Both the position numbers and the translations under genes were made by a program. The notes under the pieces are model-generated. The model had not been told where the DNA came from. It worked only from the letters and a program-made list of their open reading frames with translations, and did not search any database. A stretch of 64,000 bases of DNA from Pholis gunnellus (lineage: Eukaryota > Chordata > Actinopteri > Perciformes > Pholidae). Numbering within the stretch: the stretch's first letter is position 1; each line of letters starts with the position of its first letter. Where the stretch lies: NCBI GenBank assembly GCA_910591455.2, contig OU342816.1, positions 19,663,702-19,727,701 of the forward strand, in the 5' to 3' direction. Positions 31,268 through 45,349 of the stretch are shown one piece after another.

Positions 31268-32945
31268 TTGTGGAAGGCCTAAATTGTGATTGGGATTAAT
31301 ATTGTGACTAATTGTGCATTGGAAAAATGTAGTTTCACAAAGCATGTATTCTGTTTTTCTGGGCGTTGGGTTAAATTGACCCGTGACAAAGTTACTTTTT
31401 GTGACTTTAACCTCTGTCTGCTTTTTGCCCTTCCTTTCTCCTTGCATGCGCCCAATTATAAACCAGTCAGTACGGCCGTGCACAATGTTACTTGGTACAT
31501 GGTGTTTCATGCATTTAAAATATAGATACAGTTTGTTTTTTTGTTGTGCATCAGAGCCAGTCTCAGCAGTACACTGCAAACACTGCCTCCTTTCCCTCGC
31601 GCATAATCATTTAATTCTTTATTAACTCCTGCAGGAAGATCCTCTGATTATATCAGGTCAGCAGCCCCGGTGCTGGTAGTGAGTCAGCGTTCTGCTGGTG
31701 GACACTTCAGGGCAGCGGGTGCTGTCTGACGGGGATATGGTCTGTCAGTAACTCTTCCTGAGAGTAACTCAGAGGAAATGTGACAGCAGCTTTTCCACTT
31801 TGCATGAGATTGCAGACAATTATTTAGCAATGTCGTCTAAAAGGAACTTTTTAATGCCAATTTTTATCACATTTTCCATCAATGTTCACACGAATGAAAC
31901 TGAATTTGGTCTTTTATCTGTAGATTTAATTTTCTACTGTCTTATCTTTCAAAAGCTCACAACTTGGTTGCTCTACTGTGCACACGTTAAACTGCTGTTG
32001 CTGTGAACTGGAATTTGTATTGAGGAAACACTTATCTGAGTGTTTAGGGATGCTTTGTGCTGCGTTTGTCCAGGTTATGACTTCAGTAGAGACAGCTAGC
32101 TGCTGCCAGATGAGATGAGAGGACAGATCTCATACTAGTGCTGCTCCACAAGCCAAGTTTTTCTTTCAGATGGACTTGCAGGTTAATGTCCCACTGTACT
32201 CTTTGTCAGGAATTTTTTGAAGTCAGTTTTAATAAGCACCCGTTGAGTTTCTTAAGGTGGTATAAGGTTGTTCAAATGGAGATCAAAGGAGCGTCAAGTG
32301 ATCTTTAAATAGTTGAGGTGTTTTTTTCCTTTCGTGGATTCAAATTGTAGGCGTTTGTCGAATAAATAATGATGTAGCAAATACATGACGGATCAGCTGT
32401 TCTAAACATACTGAATTTAAGCAGCAAAGGCCTGTCTGTAAATGCTTTGCAGCATAACTTTTCCCAGAGCACCCGTAGGGGAGACTCAACGCAAAACATA
32501 ATGAGACCCGTTATTGGCTCCTCTCTGTCATCAGATTGCTTCAGAAATGAAGAAATATGTTCTCATATGAGCTGAAACAAAAGAACCTACCCAACAGCCC
32601 TAAGGTCTGTGATCCAGGCAAACATCACATTCACTATACACTGTTACCTGCATGAAATGCTCATAATTTGAGATGTTGTTAGATCAGTCCAGAGAGAGAA
32701 GCGTGGCGCGTTGGTTCTCCTCCTTTGCCCAGCTGAGCGTACAGATGACATCGTCCACAGTTTCTGTCAGAGTCAGAAAAATCCACCAACCCAAGGGACA
32801 CAGGGCTGAGAACATGTACTCTGAACCCTAAAACACATGTGTGATGCCTATGATTGTATGTTAGGAAATAATTAGTTGTGAACAGACAAGATAGTGTTTC
32901 AGGTAAACTTCCACAGGCATGATTACTCGTCTTTGAGCAATCTTG
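31268..32945. other. Intron 1 sequence without recognised elements
   Basis: No exon, RNA or repeat was recognised. Short frames on both strands have no domains. Confidence 0.5.
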
Positions 32946-33075
32946 GAACCCACCGGCTATCGGTTTGACGGCGATAAGCTTCTGGGGGCATGGAGCTCTA
33001 TTTCTGGGGTTTTAGAGTATAGCCAGCGGATATCCGGGCCAAAACTTCTTTTTCCATGTGCTGCTCATTGTTTTG
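32946..33075. repeat. Dispersed repeat, + copy
   Basis: The block with tatttctggggtt and agcggatatccg matches, in reverse orientation, the block at 48686-48780 at moderate divergence. The repeat has no coding content and its full ends are not visible. Confidence 0.6.
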
Positions 33076-33235
33076 AGATTGATGAGCAACTGGAGATGAG
33101 AGACATCGTGATCAACCAAATAATTTCACAAGTAGCCAGTTTACAAGCTCATTTAAAATTTCATAAATAATCCTTTATAAGCTCAGTTAAACCAAGAAAA
33201 AGCTAACTCTCACCTCTCTAGTGGGTGAGGAACCG

Positions 33236-33370
33236 GAGCTGGTGCCGGAGTTGGAGCGGTACCAATTAGATATAGTCTGGCTCATCGCCGCGCATAGCAA
33301 TGGTTCTGGAGCCAAACTCCTGGAGAGGGGCTGGACTCCAGATGGTTGCCTCTATGCGACTGCGAGATAC
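33236..33370 (+). mobile_element. LINE endonuclease-domain fragment
   Basis: The + frame at 33236-33345 reads ELERYQLDIVWLIAAHSNG then SGAKLLERGWTP, which resembles the N-terminal part of an APE-type endonuclease domain in a common fish LINE. Similarity is lost on both sides within about 130 bp. The fragment has no function by itself. Confidence 0.45.
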
Positions 33371-34375
33371 TATGATTAAACGTTATTTTTATTTACTAAC
33401 TGTAGCTTTAACCCACTAAGCATTTAAGAGCAGACATCTGAAAATATACTACACTTTTACCTCATTTCCAGCTCCCCTTACTCATCGTATCTGTATAATC
33501 ACACACAACGTATGTGTGAGCTAACTGATGCAGTCTAAAGGCACAGCTTGTAGATTTGTTTTTTCACTACTGTATTACAAACATTTCAAATCTTCAATGA
33601 CCTCTGTAGATGGTACATGGTAAATGAATAGCTATCCAAGATTGCAGCCTCCAGCTGCCAGACTGCTGATCCAACAACACATCTCCCCTTGGACATTTCA
33701 AAACTATGACATCAAGCGACCTGGACCCCTTTGAACGTTATAGTCACTAGTCCTTCAACAGGCTCTAAATCATGACAAAGGCAAAACAGGTGATACAATA
33801 AAGGGCAAAGCCAGCTCCCCTCCAAGTCCCTAAAGACTCACGCCTGGGTTCAACACCACCTGCATCTGCGAAGCCACCATGCTGCACAGAGGTGAGCGTC
33901 ATACTTGTTTCCATTGAAAATAAACTTGTCTGACTTGAATCCAGGATCACAGTCATTGAAGTAGAGAACAGGGAATTCCACACACTGGAATTTGGACAAG
34001 TTAAATACTCAGGGAAAACAAATCACTACAACATTCCGTTAACAGTCTGACCACTAAGTTCAGCCCTGTAGCCTCCTAAAACAAAGCCACGAAAGAGACT
34101 TTTCTGGACATACAAGCAAGCAGCATGAGATTTCATTTAGCTTTCACTGGAACGAACCCAAGACGACCCTGAAAAATCAGTGACTGAATTCATGACCACA
34201 CAGCTGAAACTACATGAAGAGACAGTGAACAACACCACAGTCCACTGTGCACACTGGGACTGAAGAACTCACACAACCGACCACGGACGATCATGGTGAA
34301 ATTTGAGCTCTACAAACAAAAAGAACTAGTTCAACGACAAGGGAGACAGCTGAAAGGACCTCCCCCCTTTTCAAT

Positions 34376-34407
<32 letters not shown>

Positions 34408-37400
34408 ACACACACACACTCATACTCTCCTTATCCCTCCTTTTGTCTCTCCTGCTTTAGCTCTTTCTATCTCATTCTATTTAAGACACGTATCCCCACC
34501 AAAGATTAGATAACTCCTTGCCCTGGAAATCAAGGAACACCATACATATCAAACACTGGAAAAACATAGTTCAAAAATATATATCAGAACAGAAGCCCAC
34601 TCCATTTGGTCCTGACCTGCTGTACCCTGCTGTTCTCTACTCTGAGGCCAGGGGTATTAAGGTCTAATTTTAACTTCAGGACTGGATGAGAACCACTGGA
34701 AGTCTGCCTCTTTTGGCCTTACTGAGGAAATACCAGGGTGATCTCCCATGGACCAGTTAGAGATAACATTCACCACCACCAAGCTGTTTCTCAGGATAGT
34801 CTCAGCACTCAGGTATTTCCTCCTGGACTACCGCCTCTTTGAGACAACACTCTCAACTCAAAAGCGGCTCGTGAGTCAATCTCTCTGACTTTTCCTTTTC
34901 TCACTATGTATCTTTCAACACTATTGCTGAAAGCTGCGACAAGGTTTTTCAGAGCATGTTTACCACTGATAAGAAAGCAGGGTGGCATTTCTGTTTCAAG
35001 GGATACTTCTGGAAAGATCCTATCTCTCTCCTCCGGGTAGAGCGAGACAAAGAACACACATAGTTTAGTGTTGTCTGATACTGAAACCAATGGTGCAGTT
35101 TTCTGCTGTGGCCACCCAAATAAAAAGTAGCCCTTTCCTCATTTAGAAGGCTCCCCACACAGCTACAGTGCAAAGGTGCAGCACATGCCATCCGTTCTTG
35201 TGTCTCTTGCTGACATGTACAGCGACAAATAAAGCTAACCTGAGGTCACTGAGGAATTGGCTCCCCTCCAGCAAGACCATCTCACTGCCTCTGCTCTGGC
35301 TTGCACTTGGCCTTTCTTTAGCTCTCTCTTCTCTGGCTAGTCCCATGTGTTAGTACATTTATATTGAAGTGCAGCCATTCAACTGATCTACTGTTTTGTA
35401 TTGTTTTCATATCGTCTTGTTCTGTATGATGGCACCAGTCGCCTTATTTGGAAAAAGGGGATTCTAAAAAAAAAAAAAAGGGACACGCCACTGTTACTTA
35501 ATACTCACAATTGTGCCCAAAAAGGATTCAAAGATTTACAATGTTAAGCTAAAAGTGAAAAAAATTGCAGACTTTGTTTAGACCCGCCAATAATTTATGC
35601 CTCGAAAACTCTGGGTGCTTTATTGAGATATAGAGCAATTTACCTGTCGGGTTGTTCATCCCATCACCATTGGCATGGATGGTGTGATGGAGTGGACTTT
35701 CATCCTGCCACCATGGAGTTAGTTGCTCTTCACATTGTCTACATCTTCCTCAGAACTGCTGAAAGCGATGCGCAGTAAGGGGGATGGTGACAGAACTGTC
35801 ATTTCACATATTTCAAGTTAAAGAGGATTGCTTGTGTCCACAGAGGAAGAAAAAACAGTGATATACAAATGAGCCCAAAATACAGGGTGGATAAGCTTTG
35901 TTCACCCTCTCTACATCCCTTTCACTCCCGAGGCTTGAGCCATGACATGCAGCTTTGAAGAGGGTCGCTTTGGTGCAGTCAAGAAGACTGATGTGGCCCT
36001 GATAGGCTTATTGGCTGTTTTGATACTCATTGAATTCAGTAAATCATGTGCAAAATAAATAAAGAGATTGCCCGGGGAGCTAATTTGCTCCACATCTAAA
36101 CTCAGACAAAAGAGAAATTCTGGCTGCACTGTATGTGGCAAACTGAAGAAATGATGAGGAGTCATTTTGTGCATGAACTGGTCATATTGAGTAGAACAGT
36201 CTGTTCTTTTTGTCTGGAGAATGTTGGTCAAGTTAAAACTTGTAGAGTTCTCCAGCTGATCATATAAAGAAAACTGGTTGAGTGCTTGAGGGCAACAGAG
36301 AAAGGGAGTTTCTTTATTTCATACACTAAACCATCAGTGAGAGCTCTTTACAATGAGTGAGGATTGTAAACCAGGGTTGGAGCAGGATGTGGATTATGTA
36401 AGCAATAAAACAATATTTGAAGAAATCAAAAATGCATAAAACAGTTGCAGAATGTAAAAAATTATTATTGTGCAAACTGCAGCATGATAAAAAATAGATG
36501 AATAAATAATAAGTGAGATATGCCAACAACCTTCTTTTCATTCTCTTCCTGTCAAATGCAGTGCTTTGGGGCAAATGCCTCTTCAAGTGATGTCTGACCC
36601 TTTGGCTTCACTGTTTCACTGACGCATGTAATCACACTCTGTATTCCAACACCTTCTGTGCTGAGTTCACTTAAGTTATTAGTGTCAGCGCCACTGGCAA
36701 CAACAATGGCTATAGTCAGTTGTTCAAAAATCAGAAACTTCCAAACACCAGACACAGCTTTTCTCTTAGAACACTAGTTCCTCTGGTGCATCTCCGGTTT
36801 CTCTCTCTTCATCCTCCGTCTCTTTTCTGTTCTTGAGCCTCCCCCAGCTGTTAACAGACAGTTGTGCTGCTAGCTAGCAGCTTTAACGTCACCCAGCATG
36901 CCGTTTGGCTGTCTAAATTAGTAAATTTAAATGTCACAAATTGCCCACACATGACCTCTTTACAGGAGGTGTGTGAATGTGAATGAAATTTCACATTCTG
37001 TTGCATTTAAGTTGTTGAATGAGTTTCTCTCTTTATAATGTATGAAGGTTTGAATGTGGATTAACATTCTAGTAACCTGCTAAATCACATCAATGTCTAT
37101 TTAAACTTGCTATTGGAAAATAATGAGATTTTCTCCCTTTGAGGCAGGAGTAGAATATAACTGACATATGATTACTGATAAAGGTGTAATTATGATGATT
37201 CAATGCTTGGACTGAAGTGATCATGCATAGCAGTTTATGTGGGACTCACGAAATCATGCTGCTCTGCTGTCGATGGAGCAATGGAGGGCTCAGTAGGCCT
37301 GTTTAGACGTCAGTCTGTCAGATTGGTCCTTGTGAAAACCAAGAACAAACTCTGCTATTAGCAGTCAAGTCCTTACATCACCCCCCGCCTGTCAAATCAT

Positions 37401-39636
37401 TCCAGAGGAAATTATTAATTTCCTTTTAATGGACTGTTGGCTTTGTATACATTGGTGCCATCACCTTGAGGATACATCTTTTCAGCAGGTTGCTGTCAGT
37501 TGATTTTCCTGCCATTGCTTCATCCTTTACTCACAGACCAACAAACCTGAAAAACACAGGCTGCTACATTCCAGGTGTTATGATTGTAGTCACCACTGTG
37601 TCACATCTTACATGTCATATGACTAAAACATTTTTTTCCCCTTTGCAGCTAAAGGCCCCATTATTTGGCCTCTGTCCCATTTCAGACCTGGGGCTGTTAC
37701 ATACACATGCCTGTGTGCCTAGATAATTAGGTTAAAGTGGATGACAGCTGAAGAACAAAACAAGTTAACTATCATCAAAAACTACAGTTTCCTTTAACTG
37801 TGTTTGTCTTCTTACACTGTTTGTGGATTGTTTCATCCCTTATCTGCATGTTTTTCTATCTTGAATCTTTCGAACCCCATATTGTAGGTCCTAACAGCCC
37901 ATAAAATATGTCTGCAGCCAAAATAAGTCGATTTTTTTAATGGTACAAATTGAATTGTTATTATTTGAGATGATAAAGCATTGTGAAATAGGGCCTATTT
38001 AAAAAGGCACAAAGGCAAATTCTCCCTTAGTTGACACTCCAGTAGTAAGTAATGGTGCATGAAGTGACCATTGTTTCCTGCTTGTCATTTTGAAGCCAGC
38101 AGATAAGCTTCTGACTGCTGCCTTGTTGACCTTTGTGGAGGAAGAGCAGGGAGAGCAAGGCAGAGGGAGAGGCCAATGCAAAGAGGACCTGTTTAACACC
38201 TGGAAAACTCAACAGTAAACAATCCTACATCATCTTCTCTGTATGTCAAAGGTTCTGATATAACAGCATAGAAATATACTGTCATGAAAACAAGTAGGTG
38301 ATATATGTTTTTAAGTGTTACAGTCCATTAAAGGTCAAACCCAGTTACTTTAGCCGATTCTGGTTTCCCTCTTAAATGTCAGCCTCTCACAAACAGCAAA
38401 TACAAACATTTGATTTAAAAAAAAAAAATCTTTTCCATAGATAATCCTTTTGATATCTACATAGTTCCGAGATAAGGCTGAGGTAGGCCTGAGTCCACGT
38501 CTTGATGGGCTAGATTGGACTTGTCTTTTCTAGATAACATCCACAGACCTGTTCAGGATAAAGTTCCCCTTCACCGCTCTGTTCAGTGTCCCCCCCCTCC
38601 ATATCAGCCCAGCTTGGAGCTCTTGAGCATTTAGCTGCTGATGGAAGCTTTTTTAACCATTTGCTGGAGAGCATCACTTGACAGGCCGTGTCCATTAATA
38701 TCCACTCTGATAACTATGGGGAGTTGACTCCTGCCGTGTTTCTGGTAATGGACTTCCGCTGAGTCAACACATTCTCTCCCCAGTGTGTCCACAGCTTGGT
38801 CAGTGCTTCTAAGCTTTACGTACCCCATCCCGTCCATATACGCTTGTCACATGCGGCCTTTCAAATATACTTTGTCTTCACAGGAAGTTGGGTTTAGGAT
38901 ACAAAACCACGTATGCCATGTACACTACACCACTTTCAAAGCAGTCAGATAGCGGTCCTGTTCATACACAACTGGCTGATTGTGATTGGGAGTCTTGAGG
39001 TCGTTGTGGTTTTCACACTACATGACTGACCGGAGACAGAGGGTCACACACTACAAGATCTTTTACCAGGAGGAATCCCTGATGAGCAGGTCTGGTCTCT
39101 GAACTACGTTTTGTCACCAAAACACACGAGAAGTGACACGGATGTAACATAGTCCTGCCTGTTGATGTGCTCGGTGGCACATCTGTTCACATAATAGTCT
39201 CCACACGTCTCTACTGTTTCCCCTTATGTAGATCACTGTTACTTTTATTCATGCGAATAATCGCACACGGTGCAACAACAACTTTGGTCTGTGTTGCAAA
39301 TGCAACACAAAGCACACACAGGTACAGGCGACCCCTCCGCCAGGTTTCCCCTCAACCCGTGTCCAGCGCTCTCATTGGCTGTAGCTCCCTGACAGACCCC
39401 CCAACAGGTCCAGATATTTAGCGTCTGAGATGCATCGGTGAGCCTCTCAGCTCGCGTCCTTCAACAGTTCACATGAGCCAATGTGGATTTGATTCTGGGT
39501 ATTTTGTCGGCGAGTGGAAAAACAGGGCCAGAGTCGTTTAGATTGAACTGGGCTTTATGTTTAGGGAAAGAGTGTGGTTGATGTTAACTTGATTGACTAT
39601 TGACTCAAGTGACAAAATGTCAACATGTATTTATAG
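33371..39636. other. Long unassigned part of intron 1
   Basis: No exon with splice context, RNA gene or complete transposon was recognised. It contains a (TGTC)n/(CT)n/(CA)n simple stretch at about 34377-34418, a run of about 14 A near 35466, and many short frames without domains. A stretch at 33750-35440 has uniform, less AT-rich composition and may be an old retroelement, but no motif supports a family. Confidence 0.4.
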
Positions 39637-39644
39637 TTACGCAC

Positions 39645-40511
39645 TAGTGGTGTAACGGACAGCTGTCGATCTGTGATCCGTATGGACACAGCTCGCCACA
39701 CATGTGAACCGCAGATTAATGACACAGTTTAACGTTAACCACAGTGTGAAATAACGTTTTACTGACGTAAATAATATGTGATCAGGACATCTGCATTTAT
39801 GCTTTTCCAGTCGCTGATCTGATGATGGTATGTTGTAAACAACCAATCTGTGTTGAAATCAACTGGAGGAGAGCTGGTAAGGTTGATAGCATCGCTAACG
39901 GCTAACCAACAACGGTTCTGTTCACTTACATTATGATGCGTTCAGGCTCTGTTTGGTGAAAATTAGTATTGGGTGAAGGTAAATGATAACGTTATCATGA
40001 TGTGTTCACATGTAATTTCGTAAAATGTAGTGTTGGTGAGAAACTTGAATAAATCCATTGTTTTCACAACAACATAAATAGATGTTAGAGATGAATTATG
40101 AGCTGTTTACTCTAAGATCTAATAATACATAATTTAAACTACTAATGACAAGAATAGTTTAAATCTATAAAAATACAATCTTTTATTTCCTTATCATTTA
40201 AATTGTGTTTTTATGAAGAAAGAAAACACTATAAATGATTATAACAAAGTAAAAGGATAACAATTATGTTGATGGTTTAAACTGACTTCAGAACGGTTGA
40301 AATTATGTTTTGGATGGATGGAGCCTTCTAGACCAGCTGCTGTAATCAAACAACAAAGGGATCTGTATCTGCCAACATGGATCATCAATTAGTATCGGCG
40401 GCAAAAACATATGATCAGGGATCTCTAAAAGCTATATTTGCTCCCTTTATTCTTTTGTGCTGATCCAATCCGTGATCCGATCTGTGAGGTTTATGATCCG
40501 TTGCACCTCTA
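39645..40511. mobile_element. hAT-type DNA transposon, 867 bp, non-autonomous
   Basis: The left end tagtggtgtaacgga and the complement of the right end, tagaggtgcaacgga, match at 13 of 15 positions. The flanks ttacgcac (39637-39644) and ttactcac (40512-40519) agree at 7 of 8 bases, an 8-bp hAT-type target duplication. Subterminal gtgatccg words occur on both sides in inverted orientation. No transposase frame is found inside. Confidence 0.8.
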
Positions 40512-40519
40512 TTACTCAC

Positions 40520-43500
40520 GGAACACAGCCAACAAGTGCTGTGTTTGTTTGACCTATCCCCCTGCCAGACCTGTGGACTATCTCACACCTTCTACTACGT
40601 CGGTTGCTCTTAGCGTTCTTAAGGGTGCGGGTGTGTTGACATGGGTGCTGGTTGACACTACGGCTGCCTCAGTGCGTCGGTGTCAGACGCCGAGGAGCAC
40701 TGACCAAGCGTCGCTAGCTGACGCAGTGGGTTGGCTGGGTCTTTATGCATTTATACACTTTATGCATGCACGCTAACCGCATAATGACAGGGCATCTGCT
40801 GAAGGTCAACATTTCTTTGTCTCTCTTAATTGCAGTACTCAGACTGTCTCCTAAACTCAGGACACAAATGCTCGCAGTGCTCATTGTTTTTTGGCAAATT
40901 AGGTGGTTAGTAAGTAAATAGGGTTTATTTTCTAAACAGAAGACGGTCTCGTGTTTGTGTCCACCTCCGCTGACGAGCATAATGTTGATCTCTAGACATG
41001 CTGGTGCCTCTGCAGCCTGCTGAAGCAGCAGTGGGCATTTTTCCAAAGAGAATGAATTGGCCTCAATTCTCAAGGGAACTTGTCTTTCCATCTCCTTCTC
41101 CTTCCAGAGGCTCCTCATATAGGGGACACGGGCCAGGCAGCAGCTGATGAGGAGGTTTATATGAAGTGTGTGCGTGTTTCACATTGAGAGTAGGCCAGCG
41201 GTAACATGGGGTCCCCTGAGAGAGGCAGAAGGAAAAGTAGAAGCTGAGTTTCTCAACACATCAAAGTGAGATGCAGGTCTTTGTTCCTTCCGGTTGCAGA
41301 GGAAAGTCAAAGTGGTCTGCTCTTACAAAACGCAGAGCTGCGGCCACTGACGTGCACATTTCATGTGATTTAAAAACAGTGGCCTCTGTGAGAGACCTAA
41401 ACCACGAGAACATCAGTACCAACAGAACCACTTCCACATCCAATTGGTCTCAGAAAAAAGCCAACAGTGGCTGAATAAGCATCGGAGTTGTTTTTCCTAC
41501 GACGGGTTTGCTTTCCTTACAAAACTTGTTAATTGACACAATAAAATACATGATGACATATGACAAAAATAATATGATGAAAAGTCAGCTGGAGCAGAGC
41601 TTAGATGTGAAAATGAACTGATTGTAATTCAATAGATCCAATTCGTATCTCTTTTATGTAAAACAATTTCTTTTCTTAACTTGCAGAAGCAGTCATCTGT
41701 TATTTGACCTGAGGTTGGAACTGAAATGTTCTCTTTGAGTGCAGTTGAAGATTTCGAGAATCAAGCATCTGACAACTCGTATCATAAATCGGTTACAGGA
41801 CTTTTCAATATTTAACCCCAAAAATCTTCTCAGAAGCTTTTAATGGCCAGATTTTCAAATCACTTGACACGTTTTGTAGCTTCTGATGTTGCAGGTAGTG
41901 ATTGCAGGTTTCTGTTTGTGCTATTTTCTAAATGTGGTCTACTTCTCAGAAGGAGTCTCATTGGATTTTTCATGAGCTTCCCCTTTGTTCTGGCTTTACT
42001 TAAACCCACGGCCATCCCTTAATCAATCTCTCTTTCTCTCTGTCAGGGTTGAAATATAAATAGCCGACCCCTCAGACCCCTCCCCCCTACTGAGCCACTT
42101 CAGAGGCAGTGGGAAGAGTTTGTTTGACCTCCATGACTTCTTCTATTCGTGTGGACTCCTGGCTGAAGGAAGACACATACAGAGAAAAGTGGATGTTCAT
42201 CATTTTATCCAGCAGAGTGTGTGTATATATTTACACACGTCTATATATATATATATATATATGCATAGCCAATGTTCTGCCTTTACCAGCAAACTACACA
42301 ACACTTTTTCAGCTCAGGCAGAATGGTAAAGGACTGTACACTTTTACATTGTTTCTTTCCTCAGGCTACAGGGAGAGCAAACAGTGCCACAATTTCCTGT
42401 TCAGGGAATAGTCATTTTTCCTCACTGGAGTCAAATAAGTAAATATTTTCTTGGGTGAAAGCAGAAAGTACAAATCAGACGTGTTTATATGTAATGTGCC
42501 ACATGAAAATGAAAAACAAGCAGACGACAAAGCATTTTATTGTGTGGTACAGAAGTCTATCCTGGATGAATCCATATTCTGCAAATCACATTCCTTGAAT
42601 AGTATTGTACTTTAGAAGAGTTCTAAAATTACAGTTAGATGAAGTTAATATCAATATCTCCAGTTAGATTCAAATCTGACAACAAGTGAAGATTTGAACA
42701 TGTAGTTTTTAAAACCTTCACTGTGACCAAGCTAACCCATGTCTTACGACTACGGAGTGCCAGGAGTCTTGGCAGTGGCAGGTGTATGTGGGAATGAAGG
42801 GAATCTGACCTCAAACAATAGTAGCTGAATGAAAACACTTGAAACATCCCTGGTGTCCAGCCTTGTTGTCTCATTGCTTACAACCCTGGTATGCTGGGTC
42901 GTGATGATTTCTAGCAGAGCAGTGCTGTTTTTTTCCTGCTCTGCCTGAATGTAGCAGCAAGTCAAGGCCGCGTCCTCCCTGGCATTCCTGTTCCTGTCCT
43001 CGTGAGGAACAAAAGAGCTTTATGTGCCTTTATTGATGGCTTGCTGTATCTCAGCTGGGTTGTAGTTAGGCCTTAGTAATAATAGTTAAGACGTATTGAC
43101 ATTTGTTGTATTGTTCTTCAACTTTCAATTTCAACTTTCAACTTTAAGGCAAATTGGTTTTGCAACATGAAACATGTACATGAAATAAGTCTTTCATGTC
43201 TAAAACTCCACAACTGTGCTACATCAGGACGAGAAGCACATTTGAAATGTCAAGGACTTTGTTGAGATAAGGAGACCTCCCGCATCCCTTCCATGAAGTG
43301 TGTATTCACGCTCTAATATGTGTGTTATCTAGGTAGGCCCGGGGGAGTGCTAGCACAGCACTGTGTGTGTGTGTCAATGCAGTGAGTCAGGTCTACTCTT
43401 CAGTACCAAAGGCAAAAGCAAACACAAAGAGTGCGGCCTTATCTCTCCCTTCAGCCAAACTTGTCTGGCTGTCCAGCTGCTCCAAACCTCATACCACAGA

Positions 43501-45349
43501 AAAGACATTTTGCTTTGTGCTGGACTTTTGATTAATGGGGGGTGAGGACAAGGCAGGCACGTGTGTGTGTGTGTGTTAGTGCATGCAAAATAAGGGGATT
43601 ATGAACTGTCAATCAATTTGCTCCCAACTGTAAAGTTCTCAAGAAGCATGGCTGAGGATTAGAGCTGGATCAAAGCACTCATTCAGGCTGCAAGACTCTG
43701 TTTGAAACAGACAGGAGAGACCAAAGAGGAGGGTGGACTGAAGCAGGAGGGAGGGTCAGAGGCAGCCAGATAATGATAGGACTGTGCTGTAACACCTGCA
43801 GCGTTGGGAGAATCATTCACAGAAGCTGTTCTCAGCAACTTAATGCCCAGTCAGTGTCCAGATGAAGTGCATGTATCTGCAGAAGAAACCATGTCTGTGT
43901 GACTGGATGTTAGAGCCAAATCCTCTGGGGAAATATTTATTTTTGTAGAAAGTACAAGAAATTGATGCCACATTTCTCTGTTTTTACCACCTTCTCCTTA
44001 TTTTCTGTGCATTTGAAGCTAAGGCTCATGTACTTATTTGTATTTGTTGTAGCCTATTCATTGTGGGAACACAGGTTCTGTGTTGGATTCTCAGGGCCAT
44101 TTGATAAGTGCGCCATCTGGCAATGTACACATAGAAGGTGTGCCACAATAACTGCACTGATGCTCGTTCACCCTCTCTATATCTCTCCCATTGCCTTTTT
44201 CTCTAAATGCAGCGTATTTTTCCACTGCTGGTGTGGGTGGAAAGGAGAGATAACAAAGTGGATAGTCGATTAGTCCACCAATCAGTTGTTTTGGTCTTTG
44301 TCAACTAAGATTTCATTAGTTGATTCATTGTTTTTTTTATGGTTTTTCATGCTGAATGACTTTTTTGCAAGGACATCTCTGGTGAACACAAGATTTAAAG
44401 TGGTGCATTTGTTTGCTTCTTTGTGGAGAAACTCAGTTTTACAGATCTGTCTTAATTATTAAATCAACTAAAGACTTGCTCATTGTCAACCTCAGTTCAG
44501 TTTGCATGGTCTTACAGGTCTTAGCTACTGATGGTTAGAAGTAGTACTTATCCGACATCATTACCACACTATGAGGACACTGGGGTCATGAGCATCATCA
44601 CAATAACAGCCTCATGTAACAGCAAGAAAAAACTAAAGGGGTGTAAGTGTAACTGGAAAATGGATGACATGACACTGAAGCGAATGCGTTTCTCTGATGT
44701 TTTCCTTTTTAGTGGATTGTAACAAAGAGACATCTGTGCTTCTAATAGGCTCCTAATCGACCAGCAATACATCCCGACACGCTTCAAATCAGTCATTAGT
44801 GTTATAATCTGGTGTATCGGATTTTCAAATACTTTGAAGGAAAATATTGATGCTTACTTTTTAGTTAGCGATTGCTGCTCACCCTGAGGTAGTTGAGATT
44901 GCAAGTTTAGCAAGCTCTGTTACTCATACACATGGGAAGTGCTAAGGTGTGTGTATGCTTCCTCAGAGGCCTATATTTTATGAAAGTATCATCCAGTATC
45001 ATGTCTCACTGGTAATACTTTTTTCATAATTTTTCACAAATACACTACATGTATTCTAATTCTTTCCCCATTAGCTTATTTTCTCATTGCACAGCTACTG
45101 TATTCCTCAGTTGCTCTGCTTCCAGCCTGCAGCGCTGCTTCCAGTGCAGCTTGTTTTAAGTAGAGCTTTTATCCAATCAGATTTCACCCCTATGTCTCTA
45201 GGTAAGAAGAGAGGCCCGAGGCCCTCTAGGTAGACTTTGCAGATTAAGTAAATGGGACGATATTGTTGATTGTCATAGTCTTCAACCAATCAGATCTTTA
45301 GTTTGACATGTTGGGCGTATTCTTTGACATGTCAGAGCTACAGAGGTAG
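40520..45349. other. Intron 1 sequence, mostly unassigned
   Basis: Segment 44235-44480 contains agtcgattagtccacc and gtcaactaagatttcat-like words seen in a dispersed teleost repeat. A (TA)n run lies at 42243-42262, and (GT)n runs lie near 43361-43376 and 43560-43576. A TATA-like aaatataaatag occurs at 42050-42061 without other promoter evidence. No exon is recognised. Confidence 0.4.

Noticed and set aside
40438..40776. 112-codon frame on the + strand
   Set aside because: It begins inside the hAT element and runs into unrelated sequence; no domain, no splice context and no repeat-independent signal.
42050..42061. TATA-like aaatataaatag as an internal alcam promoter
   Set aside because: A single AT-rich word in 42 kb is expected by chance; no exon or donor follows at a plausible distance.
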